This document shows, piece by piece, positions 8,059-17,924 of a stretch of 64,000 nucleotides of DNA; within the stretch, counting starts at the first letter, position 1; every line of letters begins with the position of its first letter. This stretch comes from Saccharothrix saharensis. Its GTDB lineage: Bacteria > Actinomycetota > Actinomycetes > Mycobacteriales > Pseudonocardiaceae. Under the pieces are notes generated by a model, which was not told the DNA's origin, made no database searches, and worked only from the letters and a program-made list of their open reading frames with translations. A program made the position numbers and the translations under genes. Where the stretch lies: contig NZ_VFPP01000001.1 of NCBI RefSeq assembly GCF_006716745.1, forward strand, positions 5,219,386-5,283,385. Direction: 5' to 3'.

Positions 8059-9141
8059 GTGACCACCCCGCCCTCCAGTGCCCGTGTGCCGCTGGCCGAG
8101 TGCACCACGCTGCGGCTCGGTGGCCCTGCGACGAGGTTCACGCGCGCCACCACAGCCGCCGAACTGGTCGAGACCGTGCGTTCCCTGGACGCCGACGGCG
8201 AACCGCTGCTGCTGCTCGGCGGCGGGTCGAACCTGGTCGTGTCCGACGCCGGGTTCCCCGGCACGGTGGTGGCGGTCGGCACGTCCGGCCGCCGGCTCGA
8301 CCCGTTGGGCGACGGTCTCGTGCAGCTCACCGTGGAGGCGGGCGAGGACTGGGACTCGGTCGTCGCGGAGGCCGTGGCGCAGGGGCTGGGCGGGCTGGAG
8401 TGCCTGTCCGGCATCCCCGGCCTGGTCGGGGCGACGCCGGTGCAGAACGTCGGCGCGTACGGCGTCGAGGTCGCGCAGGTGCTGACGTCGGTCGACCTGC
8501 TGGACCGGCGCACCGGCCGGGTGCACCAGGTGCCCGCGGACGGGCTGGGGCTGGCGTACCGCACGAGCGTGCTGAAGGGCACCGACCACGCGGTGGTGCT
8601 GCGGGCCCGGTTCGCGCTGACCGCGGGCGGCCAGTCCGCGCCCATCCGGTACGCCGAGCTGGCCCGCGTGCTGGGCGTCGCGCCGGGTGACCGGGTGCCC
8701 GCCGACGCGGCCCGCAAGGCCGTGCTGGAGCTGCGGCGCGGCAAGGGCATGGTGCTCGACGCGGCCGACCACGACACGTGGAGCGCGGGCTCGTTCTTCA
8801 CCAACCCGATGCTGGACGACTCGACGCTGGCCGGGGTGCTGATCCGGATCGCGGAGCGGCTGGGGCCGCACGTGGACGTGCCGACGTACCCGGCGGGCGC
8901 GGGGTTCGCGAAGCTGTCGGCGGCGTGGCTGATCGAACGGGCCGGGTTCGGGCGCGGCCACCGGGGGCGCGGTGGGCGCGTGGCGCTGTCGGGCAAGCAC
9001 ACGCTGGCGCTGACGAACCGGGGCGGGGCGTCCACGGAGGACTTGTTGGAGCTGGCGCGCGAGGTGCGCGACGGGGTGCGGGCGGCGTTCGGGGTGGAGC
9101 TGCACCCGGAGCCCGTGCTGGTGGGCTGCGACCTGGGTTGA
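8059..9141 (+). CDS. murB: UDP-N-acetylmuramate dehydrogenase
   Basis: 360 residues, close to the usual length. It reduces UDP-GlcNAc-enolpyruvate to UDP-MurNAc for peptidoglycan synthesis, using FAD and NADPH. Visible features are the FAD-binding LLLGGGSNLVVSDAGF, GLECLSGIPGLVGATPVQNVGAYG, the YRTSVLKG segment and the C-terminal SAGSFFTNP with the catalytic Ser region. Start GTG 8059 is leaderless-type (TACCGT 8 nt upstream) and places the start right after the divergent DUF2505 promoter. Confidence 0.96.
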   Translation: MTTPPSSARVPLAECTTLRLGGPATRFTRATTAAELVETVRSLDADGEPLLLLGGGSNLVVSDAGFPGTVVAVGTSGRRLDPLGDGLVQLTVEAGEDWDSVVAEAVAQGLGGLECLSGIPGLVGATPVQNVGAYGVEVAQVLTSVDLLDRRTGRVHQVPADGLGLAYRTSVLKGTDHAVVLRARFALTAGGQSAPIRYAELARVLGVAPGDRVPADAARKAVLELRRGKGMVLDAADHDTWSAGSFFTNPMLDDSTLAGVLIRIAERLGPHVDVPTYPAGAGFAKLSAAWLIERAGFGRGHRGRGGRVALSGKHTLALTNRGGASTEDLLELAREVRDGVRAAFGVELHPEPVLVGCDLG

Positions 9142-9220
9142 CGGCCGAACGGGTGACTCGGTGTGACGAATCCTCACTCCACGCGTTTCATGGAGGTAGG
9201 GGCACCCGTTGGAGGTCGTC

Positions 9221-10216
9221 ATGGCCTACCCCGACGACGATCGCGCGGCCGTCAGGCCGATCAAGAAGCTGGTTGAGGACGATTTCCTGAGCCGGCCCGG
9301 CGTGGTGGGTGTCGACCTCGGCGAGAAGACCGTCGGCGGCCGGGTGACCGGTGAGCTGGCGATCGTCGTGTTCGTCCGCCGCAAGGGGCCCGCCGCCCAG
9401 TTCGCCATCCCGCCCGACGTGCTCGGCGTGCCGACCGACGTGGTCGAGGACACGCTCTGGCCGCACCACACCATCGCGTCGCCGGAGGGCGTGAGCGGCG
9501 CGGAGCGGCACGAGACGCCGGCGGGCGGCATCGGGATCGGTCCGAGCCGGGCGGTCCGGCTGGTGCCGCCCGACGTCGCCGAGGTCGACGACTACGTGGT
9601 GGCCGGGACGCTCGGCGCGCTGGTCCGGCCGCGCCGCAGGCACGGGGTGATGGCGTTGACGGCCTTCCACGTGGCCTGCGTGGACGACGCCTGGGCGGTC
9701 GGCGACCCGATGGTGCACCCGTCCCGCGTGGACGGCGGCCACCCGGTGCGCGACCGGGTCGGCGCGCTGGCACGGGCCGCGCTGTCGGCGCAGGTGGACG
9801 CCGCCGCGATCGTGCTGACCACGCCGCGCGCGCGGCCCGAGGTGGTGGGGCTGGGGCCGGTCACCGGCCGGGCTCGAGCCAGGGTGGGCGACCGGGTGCG
9901 CAAGCGCGGCCGGACGACCGCCGTGACCGAAGGCGTGGTGGCGTCCACGGACGCGGCGATCACGCTGGACTTCGGCGTGGGGCTGGGCGTGCGGACGCTG
10001 CACGACCAGATCCGGATCGAGACGCCCGGCTTCGCCGACCACGGCGACTCGGGCGCGGTGCTGCTGGACGACGCGAACCGGGTGGTGGGGCTCTACTGCG
10101 GCGGGAGCCCGGACCGGGGGTTCGCCAACCCGATCGGCCCGGTGCTCGACCAGTTGGACGTGGAGCTGATCACGCCCGGTGGACGCGGGTCGCCGACGCC
10201 TGCGCCCGGGGCTTGA
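9221..10216 (+). CDS. trypsin-like serine peptidase without signal peptide
   Basis: 331 residues from ATG 9221, with GGAGG at 9211-9215. A chymotrypsin-type triad is visible: His in LTAFHVAC (about residue 152), Asp in AQVDAAAIVL, and Ser in HGDSGAVLL (about residue 280). About 120 N-terminal residues (PGVVGVDLGEKTVGGRVTG...) precede the protease domain. There is no signal peptide or transmembrane segment, so it should be cytoplasmic, which is unusual for this fold. The 3' end overlaps the convergent SDR gene by 47 bp. Confidence 0.78.
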   Translation: MAYPDDDRAAVRPIKKLVEDDFLSRPGVVGVDLGEKTVGGRVTGELAIVVFVRRKGPAAQFAIPPDVLGVPTDVVEDTLWPHHTIASPEGVSGAERHETPAGGIGIGPSRAVRLVPPDVAEVDDYVVAGTLGALVRPRRRHGVMALTAFHVACVDDAWAVGDPMVHPSRVDGGHPVRDRVGALARAALSAQVDAAAIVLTTPRARPEVVGLGPVTGRARARVGDRVRKRGRTTAVTEGVVASTDAAITLDFGVGLGVRTLHDQIRIETPGFADHGDSGAVLLDDANRVVGLYCGGSPDRGFANPIGPVLDQLDVELITPGGRGSPTPAPGA

Positions 10217-10901
10217 GCACGATCCGGTCCAGGTTCACGTGCGGTGGCCTGGTCACCGCGAACGCGATCACGTCCGCCACGTCGTCGGCGGTCAGCGGCG
10301 TGACGCCCTGGTAGACGGCGGCCGCGCGGTCGGCGTCCCCGTCGAACCGGTTCACCGAGAAGTCGGTCTCCACCATGCCCGGCAGGATCTCGGTCACCCG
10401 GACCGGCCGGCCGAGCAGCTCGCCGCGCAGGGTGCGGTGCAGGGCCGACTGGGCGTGCTTGGCCGAGGTGTAGCCGGAACCGTTGTCGTAGGCCTCGTAG
10501 GCGGCGATCGAGGTGACGCTGACCACGTGCCCGTCACCCGAGGCGATCAGCTTCGGCAGCAGGCCCTTGGTGACGCGCAACGTGCCCAGCACGTTCGTCT
10601 CCCACATCCACCGCCAGTGCTCCTCGTCGGCCTCGGCGACGGTGGCCAGGCCGCGCGCGCCGCCCGCGTTGTTGACCAGCACGTTCACCGCGGGCACCGC
10701 GTCGAGGAAGGCCTCGACGGACGGAGCGGAGGTGACGTCCAGTTCGACCGCGGTACCCCCGATCCCGTCCGCGATAGCCTGGAGGCGGTCGAGCCGCCGG
10801 GCGCCCAGCACCACGTGGAAGCCCTCGGCGGCGAGCCGGCGGGCGGTCGCCTCACCGATCCCCGCGCTGGCTCCGGTAACGACTGCGATAGGACGGTTCA
10901 C
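10170..10901 (-). CDS. short-chain dehydrogenase/reductase (SDR)
   Basis: 243 residues. Classical SDR motifs are present: VTGASAGIGEATARRL (cofactor loop), NVLVNNAGG, the catalytic Ser in VSVTSIAAYE and Y-T-S-A-K in GSGYTSAKHAQSAL. The arginine-rich GARRLDRL after beta-2 suggests NADP preference. Start GTG 10901 has TAGGAT 7 nt upstream (10914-10909) and no Shine-Dalgarno sequence. The position matches Rv0484c beside the LprQ-type transpeptidase gene. Substrate unknown. Confidence 0.92.
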   Translation of the reverse strand: MNRPIAVVTGASAGIGEATARRLAAEGFHVVLGARRLDRLQAIADGIGGTAVELDVTSAPSVEAFLDAVPAVNVLVNNAGGARGLATVAEADEEHWRWMWETNVLGTLRVTKGLLPKLIASGDGHVVSVTSIAAYEAYDNGSGYTSAKHAQSALHRTLRGELLGRPVRVTEILPGMVETDFSVNRFDGDADRAAAVYQGVTPLTADDVADVIAFAVTRPPHVNLDRIVLKPRAQASATRVHRA

Positions 10902-10992
10902 ACCGATGATCCTATGTGCGGGCCCGTGCGTGACGCGGATCACTCGCACCGGGCGTCGAGTGGGACGTCCTTCGATCGGGAGGTCGTGAAAC

Positions 10993-12138
10993 GTGCACAG
11001 GACAGTGGCGGCTCTGCTGCTCGGCTTGGCCCTGGTGGCCGGCTGCTCGGTGAAGGTGGAACAGGGCACGGCGAAGCCGGTCGGCGGCGACAAGCCGCCG
11101 GTGGCCAAGTTCACCACCGCGCCCCCGGACGGTGCGGCCGACGCGCCGGTGAACCAACCGGTCCAGGTCACCGTGGCCGAGGGCGCGATCGACCAGGTGG
11201 CGGTCACCAACCCGGAGGGCAAGGCGGTCGCCGGCAAGCTCTCCGAGGACAGGAAGACCTGGACCAGCACCGAGCCGCTCGGCTTCGGCAAGGCCTACGC
11301 CTACAGCGGGCGGGCGACCGGGACCGACGGGCGCCCGGTCGAGCTCAAGGGCGGGTTCACCACGGTCAACCCGGCGTCCCAGGTGCGCGCCACCCTGTTC
11401 CCCGGCGACAACCAGACCGTGGGCGTCGCCGTGCCGATCAAGGTCGAGTTCGACGCCGACGTCTCGGACCGGGCCACCGTGGAGAAGGCGCTGACGGTGA
11501 CCAACTCGGCGGGCGTCCAGGGTCGTTGGGCGTGGCTGAACTCGCACGAGGTCCACTACCGGCCGGAGACGTACTGGCCCGCGAACACGCAGGTCCACGT
11601 CGAGGCGAAGCTGTACGGGGTGCCCTACGGCGGTGGTGCGTTCGGGCGCGCGGACGTGACCAGCGACTTCACCATCGGCCGGAACCAGGTCGTGAAGATC
11701 GACAACCCGACGCACCAGATGGTCGTGCAGCGCGACGGGCAGACCGTGGCCACGTACCCGGCGTCGTTCGGCAAGCCCGACGACCCGGAGCTGACCACGC
11801 CCAACGGCACGTTCGTGGTGATGGAGAAGTTCGAGCAGTTCAGCTTCGACAACCCGCGGTACGGGTACACGAACGTGGTCAAGAAGTGGGCCGTGCGGAT
11901 CTCCAACCACGGTGAGTTCATCCACGAGAACAACGACAACGCGGGGAACATCGGGAAGGCCAACACGTCGCACGGGTGCGCGAACCTGTTGGAGGCCGAC
12001 GCGAAGGCCTACTACGACAGCGCGTTGGTCGGCGACCCGGTGGAGGTGACCGGGTCGATCACGACGTTGCCGGCGCAGTACGAGTGGTACGACTGGCAGA
12101 TCCCGTGGGCGCAGTGGCAGACGATGTCGGCCCTGTGA
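10993..12138 (+). CDS. L,D-transpeptidase lipoprotein (LdtMt5/LprQ-like)
   Basis: 381 residues. The signal peptide ends in the lipobox LVAG-C at residue 18, so the mature protein is probably an outer-face lipoprotein. Two Ig-like domains (about 40-245) precede a YkuD catalytic domain with the motif NTSHGCANLLEADAK, containing the HGCxN nucleophile Cys. Such enzymes form 3-3 cross-links in peptidoglycan. Start GTG 10993 has GGGAGG at 10977-10982. A GC-rich inverted repeat follows the stop near 12150. Confidence 0.93.
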   Translation: MHRTVAALLLGLALVAGCSVKVEQGTAKPVGGDKPPVAKFTTAPPDGAADAPVNQPVQVTVAEGAIDQVAVTNPEGKAVAGKLSEDRKTWTSTEPLGFGKAYAYSGRATGTDGRPVELKGGFTTVNPASQVRATLFPGDNQTVGVAVPIKVEFDADVSDRATVEKALTVTNSAGVQGRWAWLNSHEVHYRPETYWPANTQVHVEAKLYGVPYGGGAFGRADVTSDFTIGRNQVVKIDNPTHQMVVQRDGQTVATYPASFGKPDDPELTTPNGTFVVMEKFEQFSFDNPRYGYTNVVKKWAVRISNHGEFIHENNDNAGNIGKANTSHGCANLLEADAKAYYDSALVGDPVEVTGSITTLPAQYEWYDWQIPWAQWQTMSAL

Positions 12139-12261
12139 GGGGTGGTCGCGGGCCGGTGCCCGGTCGGGCCCGAGCCCGCTTCGCGGTGATCCCGCGGCGG
12201 TGGTGGCGGAAAATCGCCTGCTCCGGGAAGTGATGCGCTGATCCGCGCGTTGTCGTAGGTC

Positions 12262-13059
12262 GTGCGAAACACTCTCCTCGGCGCCGAGGGCGTCCGGCTG
12301 TCGGTCCGCGAGTCCGGGCCGGTCGATGCCCCGGCGGTCGTGCTGGTGCACGGTTGGGCCCAGTCCGGGGAGGTGTGGCCGTCCCAGCCGTCCCTGCGCT
12401 CGTACGCGCTCGACCTGCGCGGTCACGGGCGGTCGGAGGTGGGCAGCGGTGGGTACGGGGACTCGGCGTGCTGGGCGGCCGACCTGGAGGCCGTGCTCGA
12501 CCACGTCGGCCGGCCGGCGGTGGTGGTCGGGTGGTCGTACGGCGGGTTGGTGATCGCGGACTACCTGCGGGTACACGGGACCGTGGGTATCAGCGGGCTG
12601 GTGTTGGTCGGCGCAGTCACCGAGATCGGGCGCGGGCGGCCCGGCGGGGTGATCGGGGAGGTCATGCGGGCGGCGTTGCCGGACGCGTTCTCGGACGACC
12701 CGGAGGTGGCGGTGCCCGCGTTGGCGCGGTTCTACCGCGACCAGGCCCGCGGGGTGGCCGGTGACGTGGTGCAGCGGATGCTGGGCACGGCGTTGCGGGT
12801 GCCGCCGCGGGTCCGGCGGGAGATGTTCCGGCGTGACGTGGACAGCGCCGCTGTGCTGAAGTCGGTGGACAAGCCGACACTGGTGGTGCACGGCACCGCC
12901 GACGAGGTGGTCGACCCGGCCGCCGGGGAGTACGCGGCGGCCCTGATCCCCGGAGCCGACTTGCGCCGCTACGACGGAGTTGCCCACGCGCCGTTCCTGG
13001 AACGACCCGAGCGCTTCGCGGCCGACCTGGCCGGCTTCGTCGCGGGGGTCTCCCGGTGA
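12262..13059 (+). CDS. alpha/beta hydrolase
   Basis: 265 residues with a complete fold: [10 protein letters not shown] (oxyanion hole), nucleophile elbow GWSYGG, acid in [10 protein letters not shown] and His in GVAHAPF. It resembles non-haem chloroperoxidase-type hydrolases, but the substrate is unknown. The stop overlaps the GTG start of mshA (GTGA), so it heads a hydrolase-mshA-ybjN operon. The 123-bp region upstream holds a hairpin with GC arms and no evident Shine-Dalgarno sequence. Confidence 0.88.
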   Translation: MRNTLLGAEGVRLSVRESGPVDAPAVVLVHGWAQSGEVWPSQPSLRSYALDLRGHGRSEVGSGGYGDSACWAADLEAVLDHVGRPAVVVGWSYGGLVIADYLRVHGTVGISGLVLVGAVTEIGRGRPGGVIGEVMRAALPDAFSDDPEVAVPALARFYRDQARGVAGDVVQRMLGTALRVPPRVRREMFRRDVDSAAVLKSVDKPTLVVHGTADEVVDPAAGEYAAALIPGADLRRYDGVAHAPFLERPERFAADLAGFVAGVSR

Positions 13060-14309
13060 AGCGGGTGGCGGTGCTGTCGGTGCACACCTCGCCGTTGGAG
13101 CAGCCGGGCACCGGTGACGCCGGCGGGATGAACGTCTACATCGTGCAGACGGCCACGCGGATGGCGCAGCGGGGCATCGCGGTCGAGATCTTCACGCGGG
13201 CCACGTCGTCGGATCTGCCGCCGGTGGCCGAGCTCGCGCCCGGCGTGAAGGTGCGGCACGTGGTGGCGGGGCCGTTCGAGGGGCTCGGAAAGGAGGAGCT
13301 GCCCGGTCAGCTGTGCGCGTTCACGGCCGGCGTGCTGCGGGCCGAGGCGCGGCACGAGCCGGGTCACTACGACGTCGTGCACTCGCACTACTGGCTGTCC
13401 GGGCAGGTCGGGTGGCTGGCGCGGGAGCGGTGGGCGGTGCCGCTGGTGCACACGGCGCACACGTTGGCCAAGGTGAAGAACCTGGCGCTGGCGGCCGACG
13501 ACACGCCGGAGCCCCGGATGCGGGTCATCGGCGAGGAGCAGGTCGCCGCCGAGGCGGACCGGCTGGTGGCCAACACCGAGGTCGAGGCCGCCGAGCTGGT
13601 CAAGCTCTACGACGCGGACCCGGCGAAGGTGCTGGTCGTGCCGCCGGGCGTGGACCTGGAGCGGTTCACGCCCGGTGACCGCGACGGCGCGCGTGCTGCC
13701 CTGGGGCTGCCGCGGGACGCCGTCGTGCTGGCGTTCGTGGGGCGCATCCAGCCGTTGAAGGCGCCGGACGTGCTGCTGCGGGCGGCGGCGGAGATGGTCG
13801 CGCGCGACCCCGGGTTGCGGTCGCGGCTGGTGGTGCTGGTGGTCGGCGGGCCGTCCGGGTCGGGCATGAAGACGCCCGACGAGCTGGTGCGGTTGGCGGC
13901 CGAGCTGCGGATCTCGGACGTGGTGCGGTTCCTGCCGCCGCAGGGCGGCGAGGCGCTGGCGCGGGTCTACCGGGCGGCCGACGTGGTCGCGGTGCCCAGC
14001 CACAACGAGTCGTTCGGGTTGGTGGCGCTGGAGGCGCAGGCCTGCGGCACGCCGGTGGTCGCGGCGGCGGTCGGCGGGCTGCCGGTGGCGGTGCGCGACG
14101 GCGTGTCGGGCGCGCTGGTGGACGGCCACGAGGCCGGGACGTGGGCGCGGGTGCTGTCGACCATCGCGCTGAACCCCGCTCGCCGCGAGGAGCTGGCCAG
14201 CAACGCCGTCGGCCACGCCCGCCGGTTCTCCTGGGACCGGACGACTGATTCGCTCCTCGCCGGGTACGCCGAGGCCGGGGACGTGTTCCGCGAGGAGGTT
14301 TTCGCTTGA
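13056..14309 (+). CDS. mshA: D-inositol-3-phosphate glycosyltransferase (mycothiol synthesis)
   Basis: 417 residues, standard for MshA. It transfers GlcNAc from UDP-GlcNAc to 1L-inositol-1-phosphate, the first step to mycothiol. GT4/GT-B features: N-terminal [35 protein letters not shown], the [15 protein letters not shown] hinge and the donor-binding [21 protein letters not shown] (E-x7-E). Start GTG 13056 overlaps the hydrolase stop; the stop overlaps the TTG start of the next gene. Confidence 0.97.
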   Translation: MKRVAVLSVHTSPLEQPGTGDAGGMNVYIVQTATRMAQRGIAVEIFTRATSSDLPPVAELAPGVKVRHVVAGPFEGLGKEELPGQLCAFTAGVLRAEARHEPGHYDVVHSHYWLSGQVGWLARERWAVPLVHTAHTLAKVKNLALAADDTPEPRMRVIGEEQVAAEADRLVANTEVEAAELVKLYDADPAKVLVVPPGVDLERFTPGDRDGARAALGLPRDAVVLAFVGRIQPLKAPDVLLRAAAEMVARDPGLRSRLVVLVVGGPSGSGMKTPDELVRLAAELRISDVVRFLPPQGGEALARVYRAADVVAVPSHNESFGLVALEAQACGTPVVAAAVGGLPVAVRDGVSGALVDGHEAGTWARVLSTIALNPARREELASNAVGHARRFSWDRTTDSLLAGYAEAGDVFREEVFA

Positions 14310-14788
14310 GCCTGGACGACGTGATCCGGTCGACGCTGGACGACCGCGAGCTGCGCTACGAGCACAAGGAACCGGGCCGGTTCTTCGTGACCCTGCCCGG
14401 CGCCAAGAAGCTCCAGACGAACTGCTGGCTGGTGGTCGGCCGGCACGCGCTCGTGGTCGAGGCGTTCGTGTGCCGCAAGCCGGACGAGGCGCACGAGGAC
14501 GTCTACCGGTTCCTGCTGCGGCGCAACGCCAGGCTGTACGGCGTGCACTACACGATCGACACGACCGGTGACATCTACCTCGTCGGCCGGGTCGCGTTGC
14601 ACGCCGTGACCCCCGACGAGCTGGACCGCGTGCTGGGGCAGGTGGTGGAGGCCGCGGACGGCGACTTCAACGCGTTGCTGGAGATCGGGTTCGCGGGCGC
14701 GATCCAGCGGGAGTGGGACTGGCGGGTCTCGCGCGGCGAGTCGCTGGCCAACCTCCAGGCGTTCCGCCACCTGGTGTCCGAATCGTGA
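14306..14788 (+). CDS. YbjN domain-containing protein
   Basis: 160 residues, similar in size and place to Rv0487 next to mycobacterial mshA. Features: [35 protein letters not shown] and LNAR-like [10 protein letters not shown]. The fold is that of type III secretion chaperone-like YbjN proteins, with no known enzymatic role. The start is TTG 14306, inside the mshA stop (TTGA), with GAGGAGG at 14291-14297. The constant linkage to mshA suggests a role in the same pathway, but this is only inference. Confidence 0.85.
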   Translation: MSLDDVIRSTLDDRELRYEHKEPGRFFVTLPGAKKLQTNCWLVVGRHALVVEAFVCRKPDEAHEDVYRFLLRRNARLYGVHYTIDTTGDIYLVGRVALHAVTPDELDRVLGQVVEAADGDFNALLEIGFAGAIQREWDWRVSRGESLANLQAFRHLVSES

Positions 14789-14856
14789 TCGCGCGCGGGC
14801 AACGGGGCTGACCCCGCCTCCCGTCCCACCGGTGACCGCGGACCAGGGAGGGTCAC

Positions 14857-15735
14857 ATGGGCAGACGGGTGGGGCTGGTGGTCGCCGCTTTCGCGGTGGC
14901 GGCACTGGCGGGGTGCGGTGCCGGCGGCTCGGCGGGGTCGTCCGCCGACCAGGCGGCGGCGCCCGCTCCGGCGCAGGACAACGCGCAGCGCGGCGGCGCG
15001 CCGCCGAAGCAGGAGTCCGCGGGTGAGGCGCAGCGGGCGGGCACGTCGGCGCAGCAGAACCGGCAGCTCGTGCGCACGGCGACGGTCGAGCTGCGCGCGC
15101 CGGACTCCGACGCGGTGCTGGCGCGGGTCAAGGACCTCGTGATCGCCGAGGGCGGGTACTCGTCGCAGGAGCGGTCGCAAACCGGTCGGGCGTCGGTGAC
15201 GGTGAAGGTGCCCGGCGACCGGCTCGACCCCGTGATGGAGTCGATCGGCGAGCTGGAGGGCGTCGAGGTCGGCCGCCGGGAGCTGCAGACCGAGGACGTC
15301 ACCGAGCAGGTCGTGGACATCGAGGCCCGGCTGGCCAACCAGCGGGCCAGCGTGGAGCGGGTGCGCGGGTTGCTGGACCGCGCCACGACCACGGCCGAGA
15401 TCACCGACATCGAGGCCGAGCTGACCTCGCGGCAGTCCGAGCTGGAGTCGCTGCAACGCCGGTACGAGGCGCTCAAGGGCCAGACCGCGATGGCGACGCT
15501 GACCGTGTCGATCTCCGAGACCGGCGAGCCCGTGGCCGTGGCGGAGGAGGACGACTTCCTCGACGCGTTCGCGGGCGGCTGGAAGGCGCTGGTGGAGGCG
15601 TTCTCGTGGCTGCTGGTGGTGCTGGGCGCCGTGCTGCCGTTCGCCGTGGTGCTGGGGCTGCCGACGGTGGGCTACCTCTGGTGGCGGCGGCGTCGGAAGG
15701 CGACCGTCGCGGCCGCGTCGACGAGCACGCCGTAG
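14857..15735 (+). CDS. DUF4349 domain lipoprotein
   Basis: 292 residues from ATG 14857 with GGGAGGG upstream. The signal peptide ends in the lipobox LAG-C (Cys 19), followed by a Ser/Ala/Gln-rich linker and a DUF4349 domain (NRQLVRTATVELRAPDSDAVLARV... VTVKVPGDRLDPVM). A coiled coil follows (DIEARLANQRASVERVRGLL). A C-terminal transmembrane helix (WLLVVLGAVLPFAVVLGLPTVGYL) ends in a basic stop-transfer. It is probably anchored at both ends outside the cell. Function unknown. Confidence 0.88.
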   Translation: MGRRVGLVVAAFAVAALAGCGAGGSAGSSADQAAAPAPAQDNAQRGGAPPKQESAGEAQRAGTSAQQNRQLVRTATVELRAPDSDAVLARVKDLVIAEGGYSSQERSQTGRASVTVKVPGDRLDPVMESIGELEGVEVGRRELQTEDVTEQVVDIEARLANQRASVERVRGLLDRATTTAEITDIEAELTSRQSELESLQRRYEALKGQTAMATLTVSISETGEPVAVAEEDDFLDAFAGGWKALVEAFSWLLVVLGAVLPFAVVLGLPTVGYLWWRRRRKATVAAASTSTP

Positions 15736-15793
15736 CACCCGGTCGGGACGGTTTCCTGACGAAAAAGCTACTGAGAGCATCATCGCGCGGGAG

Positions 15794-15923
15794 CGCGGGG
15801 CGGCTTGGGAGAGAGGGGGAGTCGCGAGTTCAAGCCGCCCCGCGTCGATCCCCGCGGTGGGTTCGGGCGGGGGGAGCCCGGTGTCCCTGCGGGCGCGGTT
15901 CGACGGGGGGAGGGCGAACCGCG
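15794..15923 (-). ncRNA. putative small RNA: three successive hairpins with C-tract loops (6C-RNA-like)
   Basis: Read on the minus strand. Hairpin 1 (15923-15894) has a perfect 9-bp stem CGCGGTTCG/CGAACCGCG with loop CCCTCCCCCCGT. Hairpin 2 (15880-15864) has a 5-bp stem CGGGC/GCCCG with loop TCCCCCC. Hairpin 3 (15844-15794) has a 14-bp perfect stem and a 23-nt loop containing CCCCC. A run of five T follows near 15767. Two stem-loops each exposing six C residues is the description of the actinobacterial 6C RNA (B11 in mycobacteria, scr5239 in Streptomyces). The third hairpin, exact ends and promoter are uncertain. No ORF explains the region. Confidence 0.5.
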
Positions 15924-15973
15924 GTGGTGCCGCGCCGGTCGGTCGGAGTGCGTGGGAGCCGACCCGCAGGGCC

Positions 15974-15988
15974 CTGCCAACTTGGCAG
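15974..15988. promoter_or_regulatory. 15-bp perfect palindrome, possible operator
   Basis: CTGCCAA-C-TTGGCAG is a perfect inverted repeat with a 1-bp centre in the long intergenic region. It lies between the putative small RNA (upstream of it on the minus strand) and the promoter of the acyl-CoA ligase gene. The size and symmetry suit a dimeric regulator; the regulator is unknown. Confidence 0.4.
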
Positions 15989-16078
15989 ATGGCCGGTGAT
16001 CCCCACAAGGGGTGCCGCTACTCCGTTCGAGTGTTCTTAGCCGAGTTAAGTAACGCTGTAGCGGCTCGGTCACCGTCC

Positions 16079-16107
16079 TTGACCAGCGATGTGGCTTGAC
16101 TCACGAT
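16079..16107 (+). promoter_or_regulatory. sigma-70-type promoter of the acyl-CoA ligase gene
   Basis: TTGACC (16079-16084), a 17-bp spacer and CACGAT (16102-16107) form a good housekeeping-type promoter 39 bp before ATG 16146. This leaves room for a short leader with a GAGG Shine-Dalgarno element near 16135. Confidence 0.55.
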
Positions 16108-16145
16108 GGCGGGATCCCGGCCCCCTGGATGAATGAGGCAGCCGC

Positions 16146-17708
<1,563 letters not shown>

Positions 17709-17725
17709 TCAGGTGACCGGTGGGT

Positions 17726-17758
17726 GCGGGTCGGCCGCTTGGACCATGGCCGACCCGC
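17726..17758. terminator. hairpin terminator after the acyl-CoA ligase gene
   Basis: Perfect 11-bp stem GCGGGTCGGCC/GGCCGACCCGC with an 11-nt loop, 18 bp after the ligase stop codon. Confidence 0.65.
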
Positions 17759-17855
17759 GCCAACGGGTTCCCTGGCGAGGTCGGACATCGGTCGAGCCCT
17801 GTCGGTCGCCGGAAGCGCGCCGAGGGTGGTGCTGCACCGTGGTGGTCCCTGATGA

Positions 17856-17881
17856 GGAACGACCCTTGAAGGGTTCGTTCC
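17856..17881. terminator. hairpin between convergent genes
   Basis: A 26-nt near-perfect dyad (GGAACGAcCC...GGtTCGTTCC) lies 43 bp after the stop of the minus-strand TIR-NB-ARC-TPR gene. It is placed to end that transcript. Confidence 0.5.
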
Positions 17882-17924
17882 GCCACGGCGAACCGGTCGC
17901 CTTCTGCGTCATCGGGTGTTCCGA

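Noticed and set aside
15820..15843. T-arm-like GAGTTCAAGCC in the long intergenic region.
   Set aside because: The flanking bases cannot form a T-stem or acceptor stem; the sequence is part of the 14-bp hairpin instead.
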